Below, in pieces: positions 42,063 to 49,926 of a stretch of 64,000 bases of DNA. Numbering within the stretch: position 1 is the stretch's first letter; the number at the start of each line of letters is the position of its first letter. The stretch covers positions 62,001-126,000 of the forward strand of contig NZ_JAPMLT010000001.1 in assembly GCF_026410385.1 (NCBI RefSeq), in the 5' to 3' direction. The notes under the pieces were generated by a model. The model searched no databases. It was not told where the DNA came from and worked only from the letters and a program-made list of their open reading frames with translations. The stretch comes from Tumebacillus lacus (GTDB lineage Bacteria > Bacillota > Bacilli > Tumebacillales > Tumebacillaceae). The translations under genes were made by a program, and so were the position numbers.

Positions 42063-43427
42063 ATGGTCTTCGAAAGCTTAGCGAACCGATTGCAGGATAC
42101 CTTCAACCGTTTGCGCGGGAAGGGGAAACTGAGTGAATCGGACGTCAAAGAAGCCATGCGGGAAGTGCGGCTCGCGCTCCTCGAAGCGGACGTCAATTTC
42201 AAAGTCGTCAAAGACTTTGTTGAAAAGGTCCGTGAGCGCGCAATCGGCCAGGAAGTCCTGCAAAGCCTGACTCCGGGACAACATGTCATCAAGATCGTCA
42301 ACGATGAGCTGACGGAGCTGATGGGTGGAAGCCAGGCGAAACTCAACATCTCCAATAAGCCGCCGACTGTGATCATGATGGTCGGTCTGCAGGGTGCGGG
42401 CAAGACGACGCACACTGGCAAGTTGGCGAAACTTCTGCAAAAAGAAAAGAAAAAACCGTTGCTGGTCGCCTGTGACATCTATCGTCCGGCTGCGATCAAG
42501 CAATTGCAAGTCTTGGGCGAACAATTGCAAGTTCCGGTCTTCTCGCTCGGCGATCAAGTGTCGCCGGTGGAAATCGCGAGAAAAGGTCTGGAACATGCGA
42601 TCTCATACGGTCACGACTATGTCCTGATCGACACCGCAGGTCGTCTGCACATCGACGAGACGCTGATGGACGAACTCCGCAACATCAAAGAAGCGGTGCA
42701 ACCGTCCGAGATTCTGCTCGTCGTGGACGCGATGACCGGCCAAGTGGCGGTCGAAGTGGCGGAGACGTTTAACAACACGCTCGACGTCACCGGCACGATC
42801 TTGACCAAGCTTGACGGCGATACGCGCGGCGGTGCCGCACTCTCGATCCGTGCTGTCACCGGCACCCCGATCAAATACGTCGGGACGGGCGAGAAGATCG
42901 ACGCGATCGAGCCGTTCCACCCGGACCGCATGGCTTCGCGCATCCTCGGGATGGGCGACGTCCTCACCCTGATCGAAAAGGCACAAGCGAGCATCGACCA
43001 AGACAAGGCGATGGATCTGGAGCGAAAGATGCGCAACGCGGACTTCACGCTCGAGGACTTCCTCGACCAGCTCTCTCAGGTCAAAAATCTCGGTCCGCTC
43101 GATCAGATCCTCGGCATGCTGCCCGGCATGAACAAAGTCAAGGGCATGCAAAACATGAACGTGGACGACAAGCAGATCAACCGGATCGAAGCGATCATCC
43201 AATCGATGACGCCGGCCGAGCGCCGCGAACCGAAACTGATCGACTCGTCGCGCCGCAAGCGCATCGCCAAGGGGAGCGGCATGACCGTTCAGGATGTCAA
43301 CCGCCTGTTGAAGCAGTTCGAAGAGATGCAGAAGATGATGAAACAGTTCTCCGGCATGGCGAAGAAAATGAAAGGCAAGAAAGGGAAAAAAGGCCTTGGA
43401 GGCATGAAATTCCCGTTCCTGCCGTAG
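42063..43427 (+). CDS. ffh: Signal recognition particle protein Ffh
   Basis: A 454-residue SRP54 homologue. The NG domain includes GLQGAGKTTHTGKLA, DTAGRLHIDETLM and TKLDGDTRGGAA; the methionine-rich M domain (about 300-440, LPGMNKVKGMQNM and GSGMTVQDVNRLLKQFEEM) binds SRP RNA and signal peptides; a Lys/Gly tail ends the protein. The ATG at 42063 is favoured over the one at 42057, which touches the AAGGAGG. Confidence 0.96.
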   Translation: MVFESLANRLQDTFNRLRGKGKLSESDVKEAMREVRLALLEADVNFKVVKDFVEKVRERAIGQEVLQSLTPGQHVIKIVNDELTELMGGSQAKLNISNKPPTVIMMVGLQGAGKTTHTGKLAKLLQKEKKKPLLVACDIYRPAAIKQLQVLGEQLQVPVFSLGDQVSPVEIARKGLEHAISYGHDYVLIDTAGRLHIDETLMDELRNIKEAVQPSEILLVVDAMTGQVAVEVAETFNNTLDVTGTILTKLDGDTRGGAALSIRAVTGTPIKYVGTGEKIDAIEPFHPDRMASRILGMGDVLTLIEKAQASIDQDKAMDLERKMRNADFTLEDFLDQLSQVKNLGPLDQILGMLPGMNKVKGMQNMNVDDKQINRIEAIIQSMTPAERREPKLIDSSRRKRIAKGSGMTVQDVNRLLKQFEEMQKMMKQFSGMAKKMKGKKGKKGLGGMKFPFLP

Positions 43428-43508
43428 CAATTTCCTACCGTATAAAACTTTTCGTTCCCGTGGAACGAGATTTATGATATGATTCTGTGTTGGGAGGTGA
43501 ATATCAAG

Positions 43509-43781
43509 ATGGCAGTTAAAATTCGTTTGAAGCGCATGGGTCAAAAGAAAGCTCCGTTCTACCGTGTAGTTGTAGCTGATTCCCGTTCTCCGCGTGACGG
43601 TCGTTTCATCGAGGAGATCGGTACCTATAACCCGGTCACCCAACCGGCTCAGATCAACATCGACGAAGAAAAGGCAATCGCTTGGCTGAACAACGGTGCA
43701 CAACCGTCCGATACCGTGAAAAACCTTTTCTCGAAGACCGGTATCCTCAAAAAGGTTCACGAAGCGAAAGCAGGCAAGTAA
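43509..43781 (+). CDS. rpsP: 30S ribosomal protein S16
   Basis: A 90-residue S16: [24 protein letters not shown] and [12 protein letters not shown] are the family core. The ATG at 43509 follows TGGGAGGTG. Upstream, TCGTTCC/GGAACGA forms a small hairpin (43449-43465) in the gap after ffh, followed by TATGATATGATT, which may hold the promoter. khpA follows after 25 bases. Confidence 0.97.
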   Translation: MAVKIRLKRMGQKKAPFYRVVVADSRSPRDGRFIEEIGTYNPVTQPAQINIDEEKAIAWLNNGAQPSDTVKNLFSKTGILKKVHEAKAGK

Positions 43782-43806
43782 TCCTCATTCCTGAGGAGGC
43801 CCTGTC

Positions 43807-44037
43807 ATGATACCTTTGATTGAGACGATTGCGAAAGCTCTCGTAGATCAACCGGATCAGGTCCGCGTCACTGAAGTGAGTGCGGATGACAAGAACGTCG
43901 TGTACGAGCTGTCGGTGGCCCCTGGCGACATGGGCAAGATCATTGGCAAGCAAGGGCGAATCGCGAAAGCACTTCGCGCCGTGGTCTCCGCAGCTGCGCT
44001 GCAAGGCCAGAAACGTGTCACGATTGAAATTGTCTAA
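43807..44037 (+). CDS. khpA: KH-domain RNA-binding protein KhpA (YlqC)
   Basis: A 76-residue single KH domain with the GKIIGKQGRIAKALR loop. KhpA partners with KhpB in Gram-positives and binds many RNAs, affecting cell division and elongation. It lies between rpsP and ylqD as in B. subtilis. The ATG follows GAGGAGG. A terminator follows directly. Confidence 0.95.
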   Translation: MIPLIETIAKALVDQPDQVRVTEVSADDKNVVYELSVAPGDMGKIIGKQGRIAKALRAVVSAAALQGQKRVTIEIV

Positions 44038-44042
44038 ATAAG

Positions 44043-44077
44043 AAGGCTGAGAGGCTCTGATGCTTCTCAGCCTTTTT
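44043..44077 (+). terminator. Terminator after khpA
   Basis: AAGGCTGAGA / TCTCAGCCTTTTT, with a G-rich loop, followed by T. Confidence 0.85.
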
Positions 44078-44087
44078 GTGGTATAAT
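44078..44087 (+). promoter_or_regulatory. Extended -10 promoter for ylqD-rimM-trmD
   Basis: TGTGG followed by a perfect TATAAT at 44082-44087, immediately after the khpA terminator; its -35 would overlap the terminator stem and is poor. Confidence 0.5.
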
Positions 44088-44118
44088 AACCAAGAATCCC
44101 AAAGGAGAGTGAATTTAG

Positions 44119-44541
44119 GTGTTAAAAGTAAATGTAGCGATCCCGGTCAAATTGATCTTGACGGAAACCACCAAACAACAGATCACCTCTGAAATCAACG
44201 GTGCGATCCAACAAGTGCAAAACGAATTGGAACAAATCGAATTCCAAGGCCGTGCAGCTTTGAACGATGCCGAGCAAAACGGCAACCAAGCGGCTGTGCA
44301 AGCGATCACCGGCCGCATGAACCAAGAGCGCGGCGTGCGCATGGAACGCCGTGAGCAAATGATGCAACAACTCGTACAGATCCAACAAACTCCTCTCGGT
44401 TCGGAAGTTCCGGGCGGCCAGATTGAAACGGTTGTCGAAGTGAACGTTGGCGATGTGTGGGAAGACGTGGTAGCCGGCACCGAAATCGTTCTCAAAGACG
44501 GCATTGTCGCTGAGATCCGCCGTGGCGGTGGACAGGCTTGA
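44119..44541 (+). CDS. ylqD: YlqD family protein
   Basis: A 140-residue protein conserved in Firmicutes between khpA and rimM; function unknown. A central coiled-coil-like helix (about 22-90, Gln/Glu-rich) is flanked by beta segments (VAIPVKLILTE; VVEVNVGDVWEDVVAGTEIVLKDGIVAEIR). The GTG start has AAAGGAG about 11 bases before it. The stop overlaps the rimM start. Confidence 0.88.
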   Translation: MLKVNVAIPVKLILTETTKQQITSEINGAIQQVQNELEQIEFQGRAALNDAEQNGNQAAVQAITGRMNQERGVRMERREQMMQQLVQIQQTPLGSEVPGGQIETVVEVNVGDVWEDVVAGTEIVLKDGIVAEIRRGGGQA

Positions 44542-45062
44542 ATCAAAAGAAACTGATCCTCGTCGGCCACTTGGTCAACACGCAAGGCGTGCGGGGAGAA
44601 GTACGGGTCATCTCGCGAACCGATTTTGACGATGTTCGTTTCAAAAAAGGTTCCAAGCTCTGGCTCGTGCACGAAAAGTTCCCAAAACCGGTGCAGCTGA
44701 CCGTTGAAACGTCCCGCCCACACAAACAATTTATTTTGCTCACCTTAGAGGGGCATTTCTCCATCAGCGATGTGGAAAAGTACAAAGGCGGCGACTTGAT
44801 GGTCGAAGAAGACGATCTGGTCAAACTGCCGGAGAATACATACTACATCTACCAGTTGATCGGCTGCCAAGTCGTGACCGACGAGGGCCAGGAACTGGGA
44901 GTATTGAAAGAGGTCTTGCAACCGGGTGCCAACGACGTCTACGTCGTCAAGCCGCCCAAGGGCAAGGACATCCTGCTCCCGGTCATACCGGACTGCGTTC
45001 TGGACGTGGACGTGCAGAACAAGAAGATTGTGGTCCACATCATGCCGGGACTGCTGGAGTAA
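44538..45062 (+). CDS. rimM: Ribosome maturation factor RimM
   Basis: A 174-residue 30S assembly factor that acts on the S19 region. N-terminal VGHLVNTQGVRGEVRVIS and C-terminal PRC-barrel (YYIYQLIGCQVVTDEG; LLPVIPDCVLDVDVQNKKIVV). The TTG start overlaps the ylqD stop. trmD follows after 15 bases. Confidence 0.94.
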   Translation: MNQKKLILVGHLVNTQGVRGEVRVISRTDFDDVRFKKGSKLWLVHEKFPKPVQLTVETSRPHKQFILLTLEGHFSISDVEKYKGGDLMVEEDDLVKLPENTYYIYQLIGCQVVTDEGQELGVLKEVLQPGANDVYVVKPPKGKDILLPVIPDCVLDVDVQNKKIVVHIMPGLLE

Positions 45063-45077
45063 GATGGAGGGACCTAC

Positions 45078-45818
45078 TTGCGTATAGACATCGTAACCAT
45101 CTTCCCGGAAATGTTCGAGGGCGTGATCGGGACGAGCATCATCGGCCGCGCCCGTCAACAAGGGTTGGTCGAGATCAACCTCATCGATTTTCGCGAGTAC
45201 TCGACGAACAAGCACAACACCGTGGATGACACGCCCTACGGAGGCGGCGGCGGCATGGTGCTTAAGCCGGAGCCGATCTTTGGCGCGGTGGAGGCGCTGA
45301 CCGGGCAGCAGTCGCGCCCGCGCGTGATTCTGACCTGTCCGCAGGGAGAAGTCTACAGCCAGCAAAAGGCGATCGATTTCGCCTCTGAGGAGCATCTGGT
45401 GATCATCGCCGGGCATTACGAAGGGTATGACGAGCGCATCCGCGAGTACCTCGTCACCGACGAGATCTCCGTCGGCGATTATGTGCTGACCGGCGGTGAG
45501 TTGCCGGCGATGATCATCGTCGACTCGGTGACGCGGCTCCTGCCGGGCGTGCTCGGCAACGAGACGTCGGCGGTGCTCGATTCGTTTCGTGAGGGATTGC
45601 TCGAATACCCGCACTACACCCGTCCGGCCGAGTTTCGCGGCTGGAAGGTGCCGGATGTGTTGCTCTCCGGGCATCACGGCAACGTCGAGCGTTGGCGGCG
45701 CAAAGAGTCGTTGCGACGGACGCTCAAGCGCCGTCCCGATCTGCTGCACGGTCGCGATCTCGACAAGCTCGACGCGCAGTTGCTCACAGAGGTCAAGCGC
45801 GAAGAGGGAATTGAATAA
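45078..45818 (+). CDS. trmD: tRNA (guanine-N1-37) methyltransferase TrmD
   Basis: A 246-residue SPOUT methyltransferase that makes m1G37 and prevents frameshifting. Knot motifs [10 protein letters not shown] and [16 protein letters not shown], and the [10 protein letters not shown] segment, are present. The TTG start follows GGAGGG. In most Firmicutes rplS follows at once; here a tRNA cluster and three genes intervene. Confidence 0.96.
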   Translation: MRIDIVTIFPEMFEGVIGTSIIGRARQQGLVEINLIDFREYSTNKHNTVDDTPYGGGGGMVLKPEPIFGAVEALTGQQSRPRVILTCPQGEVYSQQKAIDFASEEHLVIIAGHYEGYDERIREYLVTDEISVGDYVLTGGELPAMIIVDSVTRLLPGVLGNETSAVLDSFREGLLEYPHYTRPAEFRGWKVPDVLLSGHHGNVERWRRKESLRRTLKRRPDLLHGRDLDKLDAQLLTEVKREEGIE

Positions 45819-45830
45819 GAACGCAAAAAC

Positions 45831-45859
45831 AGCCCTGCTCACGAGAGCGGGGCTGTCCT
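45831..45859 (+). other. Hairpin after trmD
   Basis: ACAGCCCTGCTC / GAGCGGGGCTGT with an ACGA loop, but followed by CCTATAG and not by T. It may end trmD inefficiently or stabilise its 3' end. Confidence 0.4.
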
Positions 45860-45906
45860 ATAGCGATAATGCCGAGATTCGCGCCAATCTGGGCAGATTT
45901 CCGGGC

Positions 45907-45935
45907 TTGAGGGGATGTCGGGAACGTGGTATTAT
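45907..45935 (+). promoter_or_regulatory. First of two tandem promoters for the tRNA cluster
   Basis: TTGAGG at 45907-45912, 17 bases, TATTAT at 45930-45935. Confidence 0.5.
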
Positions 45936-45956
45936 AAGTCCTGTCACCGAGAGCGG

Positions 45957-45985
45957 TTGACACGGAAAACGAAGCGTGCTACAGT
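45957..45985 (+). promoter_or_regulatory. Second tandem promoter for the tRNA cluster
   Basis: TTGACA at 45957-45962, 17 bases, TACAGT at 45980-45985; 15 bases later tRNA-Gln begins. Confidence 0.6.
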
Positions 45986-46000
45986 AGTTTTCATCATCGT

Positions 46001-46075
46001 TGGGGAGTCGCCAAGCGGTAAGGCAACGGACTTTGACTCCGTCATGCGAAGGTTCGATCCCTTCCTCCCCAGCCA
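46001..46075 (+). tRNA. tRNA-Gln (anticodon TTG)
   Basis: 75 bases with CCA encoded. Acceptor TGGGGAG/CTCCCCA, anticodon stem ACGGA/TCCGT around CTTTGAC, T arm GAAGG-TTCGATC-CCTTC. Confidence 0.96.
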
Positions 46076-46092
46076 GTTTACAACAAATGAAT

Positions 46093-46174
46093 GCCTGAGT
46101 GGCGGAATGGCAGACGCAGTCGACTCAAAATCGACCGGGAGACCGTGGGGGTTCGAGTCCCTTCTCAGGCACCA
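46093..46174 (+). tRNA. tRNA-Leu (anticodon CAA)
   Basis: 82 bases, class II with a variable arm; acceptor GCCTGAG/CTCAGGC; anticodon loop CTCAAAA on a GTCGA/TCGAC stem; CCA encoded. Confidence 0.95.
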
Positions 46175-46181
46175 CTTTAAT

Positions 46182-46257
46182 GGGGGTATAGCTCAGTTGG
46201 TAGAGCACCTGCCTTGCAAGCAGGGGGTCAGCGGTTCGAATCCGCTTATCTCCACCA
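46182..46257 (+). tRNA. tRNA-Ala (anticodon TGC)
   Basis: 76 bases; acceptor GGGGGTA/TATCTCC with wobble pairs; anticodon stem CCTGC/GCAGG around CTTGCAA; CCA encoded. Confidence 0.95.
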
Positions 46258-46261
46258 TTAT

Positions 46262-46337
46262 TCCTCGATAGCTCAGCTGGTAGAGCGCCCGACTGTTAAT
46301 CGGATGGTCACAGGTTCGAATCCTGTTCGAGGAGCCA
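46262..46337 (+). tRNA. tRNA-Asn (anticodon GTT)
   Basis: 76 bases; acceptor TCCTCGA/TCGAGGA; anticodon loop CTGTTAA; CCA encoded. Confidence 0.96.
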
Positions 46338-46342
46338 TACTT

Positions 46343-46418
46343 GCCTTTTTAGCTCAGTAGGTAGAGCGCATCCATGGTAAGGATGAGGTCATCGGTTCGA
46401 TTCCGGTAAAAGGCACCA
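46343..46418 (+). tRNA. tRNA-Thr (anticodon GGT)
   Basis: 76 bases; acceptor GCCTTTT/AAAAGGC; anticodon stem CATCC/GGATG around ATGGTAA; CCA encoded. A run of eight T shortly after could end some transcripts here. Confidence 0.95.
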
Positions 46419-46454
46419 TTTCTTTTTTTTGCTCAAAAATCGTATACTGTACGT

Positions 46455-46531
46455 GGCTCGTTGGAGAAGCGGCTTAACTCACCGCCCTTTCAAGGCGGCA
46501 TTCACGGGTTCGAATCCCGTACGAGTCACCA
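46455..46531 (+). tRNA. tRNA-Glu (anticodon TTC)
   Basis: 77 bases; acceptor GGCTCGT/ACGAGTC; anticodon stem CCGCC/GGCGG around CTTTCAA; CCA encoded. TATACT at 46443-46448 just upstream resembles a -10, but the -35 is poor. Confidence 0.95.
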
Positions 46532-46538
46532 CGTTTCC

Positions 46539-46614
<76 letters not shown>

Positions 46615-46660
46615 TTTTTATTTCGGAAGTGAGCAATGAGGGACGCTCGCCTCCTTGCGA

Positions 46661-46745
46661 GCGAGTGTGGTGGAATGGCAGACACACCAGACTTAAAATC
46701 TGTCGGGGCTTCCCCGTGCCGGTTCGAGTCCGGCCACTCGCACCA
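46661..46745 (+). tRNA. tRNA-Leu (anticodon TAA)
   Basis: 85 bases, class II; acceptor GCGAGTG/CACTCGC; anticodon loop CTTAAAA; variable arm CGGGGCTTCCCCG-like; CCA encoded. A GCTCGC/GCGAGC hairpin just upstream would compete with the 5' end of the acceptor stem. Confidence 0.95.
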
Positions 46746-46761
46746 AACAGAATGAAGAGAC

Positions 46762-46796
46762 AAACAGCACCTATCCCGATAGGTGCTGTTTTCGTT
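46762..46796 (+). terminator. Terminator after the tRNA cluster
   Basis: AAACAGCACCTAT / ATAGGTGCTGTTTT with a CCCG loop, a perfect 13-bp stem. It also lies just beyond the stop of the minus-strand L,D-transpeptidase and can serve both. Confidence 0.9.
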
Positions 46797-46797
46797 T

Positions 46798-47154
46798 TTA
46801 CGGTTCGATTTTCACTTCGGTGCCGATGGAGACGCGGGTGGCGAGATCTTCCACGTCTTTGTTGTGCATACGGATGCAGCCTTTGGAGACCAATTTGCCG
46901 ATGGAGGACGGATTGGTGGTGCCGTGGATGCCGTAGCCTTTTTTGGACAGGCCCATCCAGTACGTCCCGTAGACGGTCATTGGTCCGCCTGGCCGACGTC
47001 CCGGGTTTGGCACCTTGTTGATGATCTTGAACGTGCCGGTCGGAGTGCGTGTGGTCATCTTGCCAACGCCGACGGGGTAGCTTTTGATCGCTTTGCCGTT
47101 GTCGAACAGAGTGAGCCGCCGCTTGCTGAGCGATACTTTGATCGAGCGTGCCAT
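46798..47154 (-). CDS. L,D-transpeptidase (YkuD domain) without a signal peptide
   Basis: A 118-residue protein that is essentially one YkuD catalytic domain: [27 protein letters not shown] and the active site SKGCIRMHN with catalytic Cys and His. L,D-transpeptidases make 3-3 crosslinks or attach proteins in peptidoglycan, often in the spore cortex. The N-terminus [20 protein letters not shown] is the domain's first strand, so there is no signal peptide, LysM or membrane anchor. The ATG at 47154 follows GAGGTCGAGG. In B. subtilis YkuD and related proteins have or lack LysM; export here is unexplained. Confidence 0.88.
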   Translation of the reverse strand: MARSIKVSLSKRRLTLFDNGKAIKSYPVGVGKMTTRTPTGTFKIINKVPNPGRRPGGPMTVYGTYWMGLSKKGYGIHGTTNPSSIGKLVSKGCIRMHNKDVEDLATRVSIGTEVKIEP

Positions 47155-47205
47155 CGAACCTCGACCTCTTTTCCGCGAAGGTGTTCATGGTCAGGGTATG
47201 CGCGT

Positions 47206-47234
47206 TTGCCTCCGCCGGGAACCTGTGCTACACT
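47206..47234 (+). promoter_or_regulatory. Putative sigma-A promoter for nfo
   Basis: TTGCCT at 47206-47211, 17 bases, TACACT at 47229-47234; 38 bases upstream of nfo. Confidence 0.5.
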
Positions 47235-47271
47235 CTCTGTCAAAAGGATAAGCAGGGAAGGATGGAGAGAT

Positions 47272-48096
47272 ATGCCAAAACTGGGAGCTAACGTATCGAT
47301 TGCCAAGACTGGCATGCTGCTGGCCGTGCAAGAGTCGATCAGCTACGAAGCGGATACATTTATGATCTACACCCGTTCCAATCGCGGCGGCAACGCGCGT
47401 CCCATCGAAAATTTCAATCGAGAAAAAGCGTACGAAATGATGAAAGAACACAACCTCGCCGATCCGGTGGTGCATGCGCCCTATCTGATCAACTTGGCTT
47501 CGAATAAACCGGAAACGTTCGAATACGGCGTGGAATTGTTACGGGAGGACATTCGCCGCACCGAGTACCTCGGCATCCGCTACATCGTCTTCCACCCGGG
47601 CTCACACACGGGCGCGGGAGTCGAGTACGGTGTCAAGCGCATCGCGGAGGGTCTCAATGAGATCCTGACCGGCGAGGAAAACTTGTTCGTGTGCCTCGAA
47701 GGCATGGCGGGAGACGGTTCGAAGGTCGGTTCGAACTTTGAAGAGTTGGCCGAGATCCTTTCGCTCGTCAAGCACAACGACAAGATGGGCGTGTGTCTGG
47801 ACACCTGCCATCTGTATTCGGCGGGCTACGATATCGTCAATGACTTTGACGGCGTGATGAAGCGGTTTGACGAGACGGTCGGATTGGACCGTTTGAAGGT
47901 CTGGCACATCAACGACAGCAAGACGCCGTTCAATTCGCGCAAAGACCGCCATGAAAACATCGGACAGGGTTCGATCGGCTTCGAAGCGATCCATCGCATC
48001 GTCCATCACGAATTGGCAGAGGGCAAACCGTTGATCCTTGAGACGCCGGAAGGAAAATATAAGGAAGAGATTGCGATGCTGCGCCAGAAAGCCTAG
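47272..48096 (+). CDS. nfo: Endonuclease IV (AP endonuclease)
   Basis: A 274-residue TIM-barrel, zinc-dependent enzyme that cuts at abasic sites; in B. subtilis Nfo protects spore DNA. Metal ligands are seen in VHAPYLIN, HPGSHTG, CLEGMAGDG, GVCLDTCHLYSAGYD, VWHINDSK with DRHENIG, and LETP. The ATG at 47272 follows GGAAGGATGGAG. It has its own promoter and terminator. Confidence 0.95.
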   Translation: MPKLGANVSIAKTGMLLAVQESISYEADTFMIYTRSNRGGNARPIENFNREKAYEMMKEHNLADPVVHAPYLINLASNKPETFEYGVELLREDIRRTEYLGIRYIVFHPGSHTGAGVEYGVKRIAEGLNEILTGEENLFVCLEGMAGDGSKVGSNFEELAEILSLVKHNDKMGVCLDTCHLYSAGYDIVNDFDGVMKRFDETVGLDRLKVWHINDSKTPFNSRKDRHENIGQGSIGFEAIHRIVHHELAEGKPLILETPEGKYKEEIAMLRQKA

Positions 48097-48108
48097 CTGT
48101 ACATAGTG

Positions 48109-48134
48109 CCCGCCTGTCAAAGGCGGGTTTTTTT
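48109..48134 (+). terminator. Terminator after nfo
   Basis: CCCGCC / GGCGGG with a 7-base loop and seven T. Confidence 0.85.
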
Positions 48135-48229
48135 GCGTCCCTTGCCAGCAATTGCTCGGACTTTGCAAGGCCCTTCGCTCAAACACTACTTGCGTGGGGT
48201 CTAATCTTCAAGCAGAGGGGACAAAAAAG

Positions 48230-49357
48230 ATGCAAAATCGAAACCTGAAACGCTTGGCGATGATGATGGCTGTGACGTTCGCGATGATGCCGCTCCCTGT
48301 GATGACCGATGCGCTGGCAGCCAAATCGCCGCTTCGCCAGACGGTGACCGCTGTGCCGACGATGCAGGCGCCGGTCGATCGTGCAGGCGTTGCGATCAAC
48401 GGTAAGATGGTGTCGGCCATCGACCCGCTGTTGATCAACGGCAAGTACTTTGTTCCGTTTAAACAGATGGCGACGATCCTTGATTATGATGATATCCGCT
48501 ATAACTACTCCACCAAGACGTACACGGCCACCGACGGCTCGTACACGGTGCGGGTGACAATCGGGGGCAGCCGCGCGATGAAGGGCGATGAGGCGGTCAA
48601 TATCGAGCCGCCGCGCTTCCTCAACGGCACCACCTACCTCTCGCTCGACTCGGTGAGCTCCGTGTTCAACGTGTTTGCCTATTTCAAATCGGAGAACGGC
48701 TCGGTGCAGGTGCAGATGCCAGCCCGCCTCTACCATGTCCAGACAGGGGACACCCTGTATGAAGTGGCAAAGGCGCATCACACGACCGTCGAGGCGGTGC
48801 GTTCGGCGAACGGGCTGCGCTCGGACATGCTGATGGTCGGACAAGACCTGCGGCTGCCGGCAGAAGCCCTGACGCGCGAGACGGAGCCGGCCCGTGGGTC
48901 GACCGCCCCGGCACCGACCGCGCCGCAGGGCACGGCGACCCCGGCGCAGAGCAGCGCGGCGCTGGCCAAAGCGCAGGCGATCATCACGACCGGGAAAAAA
49001 TACATGGGCGTGCCTTACAAATTCGGGGCGAAACCGTCCGAAGCGCCACGCCGGATGGACTGCTCGTCGTTCTTGCAGTATATTTTTAAGAAGCACGGCA
49101 TCACCTTGCCCCGCGACTCGCGCCAACAATCGCGGGAAGGGACGTACGTCAGCAAGAGCAATCTCAAGCCGGGCGATCTCGTATTCTTTAAATACCCGGA
49201 ACGCTACTCCGACGGGCGCGTCGGCCACGTCGGCATGTACATCGGCAACGGTCAGATGCTGCATACCGTACCGAAAACCGGCGTGACGATCACCAATATG
49301 ATGAAGTCCAAGTATTGGACGCGCAACTATCTGTATGGCCGTCGCGTGATCCGGTAA
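48230..49357 (+). CDS. Secreted NlpC/P60 peptidoglycan hydrolase with LysM
   Basis: A 375-residue secreted protein. A signal peptide (basic NRNLKRLA, hydrophobic core, ALAAK at about 29-33) leads to a copper-amine-oxidase-N-like beta domain (about 45-165: VDRAGVAINGKMV, LLINGKYFVPFKQMA). A LysM domain (about 168-213, YHVQTGDTLYEVAKAHHTTV) and an Ala/Pro/Thr linker precede the NlpC/P60 peptidase (about 250-375), with Cys in RMDCSSFLQYIF and His in VGHVGMYIG. Such enzymes cut stem peptides at D-Glu-mDAP. The ATG at 48230 follows GAGGGGAC. Confidence 0.92.
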   Translation: MQNRNLKRLAMMMAVTFAMMPLPVMTDALAAKSPLRQTVTAVPTMQAPVDRAGVAINGKMVSAIDPLLINGKYFVPFKQMATILDYDDIRYNYSTKTYTATDGSYTVRVTIGGSRAMKGDEAVNIEPPRFLNGTTYLSLDSVSSVFNVFAYFKSENGSVQVQMPARLYHVQTGDTLYEVAKAHHTTVEAVRSANGLRSDMLMVGQDLRLPAEALTRETEPARGSTAPAPTAPQGTATPAQSSAALAKAQAIITTGKKYMGVPYKFGAKPSEAPRRMDCSSFLQYIFKKHGITLPRDSRQQSREGTYVSKSNLKPGDLVFFKYPERYSDGRVGHVGMYIGNGQMLHTVPKTGVTITNMMKSKYWTRNYLYGRRVIR

Positions 49358-49376
49358 ATTTCTAGCAATTAAAAAG

Positions 49377-49405
49377 TTGTCAATGTCCTCCCGCTATGAT
49401 ATACT
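49377..49405 (+). promoter_or_regulatory. Sigma-A promoter for rplS
   Basis: TTGTCA at 49377-49382, 17 bases, TATACT at 49400-49405; each box differs from consensus at one position. Confidence 0.75.
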
Positions 49406-49470
49406 AACCCTTGTTAATCAAGGCGGTCCGCTTTCTGGCGCTTCATCCCATGAAAAGAACGCCTGTAGGG
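49406..49470 (+). promoter_or_regulatory. Possible L19 leader
   Basis: The 78-base untranslated leader of rplS can form CCTTG-TTAAT-CAAGG-like and GGCG...CGCC helices before GGGAGGAGG. An L19 leader element is known upstream of rplS in low-GC Gram-positives. The match here is by position and fold only. Confidence 0.35.
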
Positions 49471-49483
49471 AGGAGGTCCAACC

Positions 49484-49831
49484 ATGAACCAAGCGATCCT
49501 TCAACAACTCGTCGCGGATCAACTCCGCACGGACATCCCGGCTTTCAAAGCTGGTGACACCGTTCGAGTTCACGTTAAGGTAAAAGAGGGTAACCGTGAG
49601 CGTATCCAGGTATACGAAGGTGTTGTCATTCGCCGTAAAGGCGGCAACATTTCCGCAACCTTCACCGTTCGTAAGATTTCTTACGGCGTTGGCGTAGAGC
49701 GTACCTTCCCGCTGCACACCCCGAAGATCGAAAAGATCGAGGTTATGCGTCGCGGTCGAGTTCGCCGTGCGAAACTCTACTACCTGCGCAACCTTACCGG
49801 TAAAGCAGCTCGTATCAAAGAAATCCGCTAA
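49484..49831 (+). CDS. rplS: 50S ribosomal protein L19
   Basis: A 115-residue L19: [29 protein letters not shown] and [18 protein letters not shown] are the family core. GGGAGGAGGTCC precedes the ATG. It has its own promoter here because it is separated from trmD. Confidence 0.97.
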   Translation: MNQAILQQLVADQLRTDIPAFKAGDTVRVHVKVKEGNRERIQVYEGVVIRRKGGNISATFTVRKISYGVGVERTFPLHTPKIEKIEVMRRGRVRRAKLYYLRNLTGKAARIKEIR

Positions 49832-49838
49832 CAAAGTT

Positions 49839-49869
49839 CAGGGACTTGTACATGCAAGTCCCTTCTTTG
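49839..49869 (+). terminator. Weak terminator between rplS and lepB
   Basis: GGGACTTG / CAAGTCCC with a TACATG loop, followed by TTCTTTG. The outer GTTCAGG/CCTGAAC pairs extend it. Partial termination is likely. Confidence 0.55.
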
Positions 49870-49926
49870 TATCCTGAACAGCCTGTTGGGGAAACTATAG
49901 CGAGAGAGAAGCGGGAGGATCTAGTG

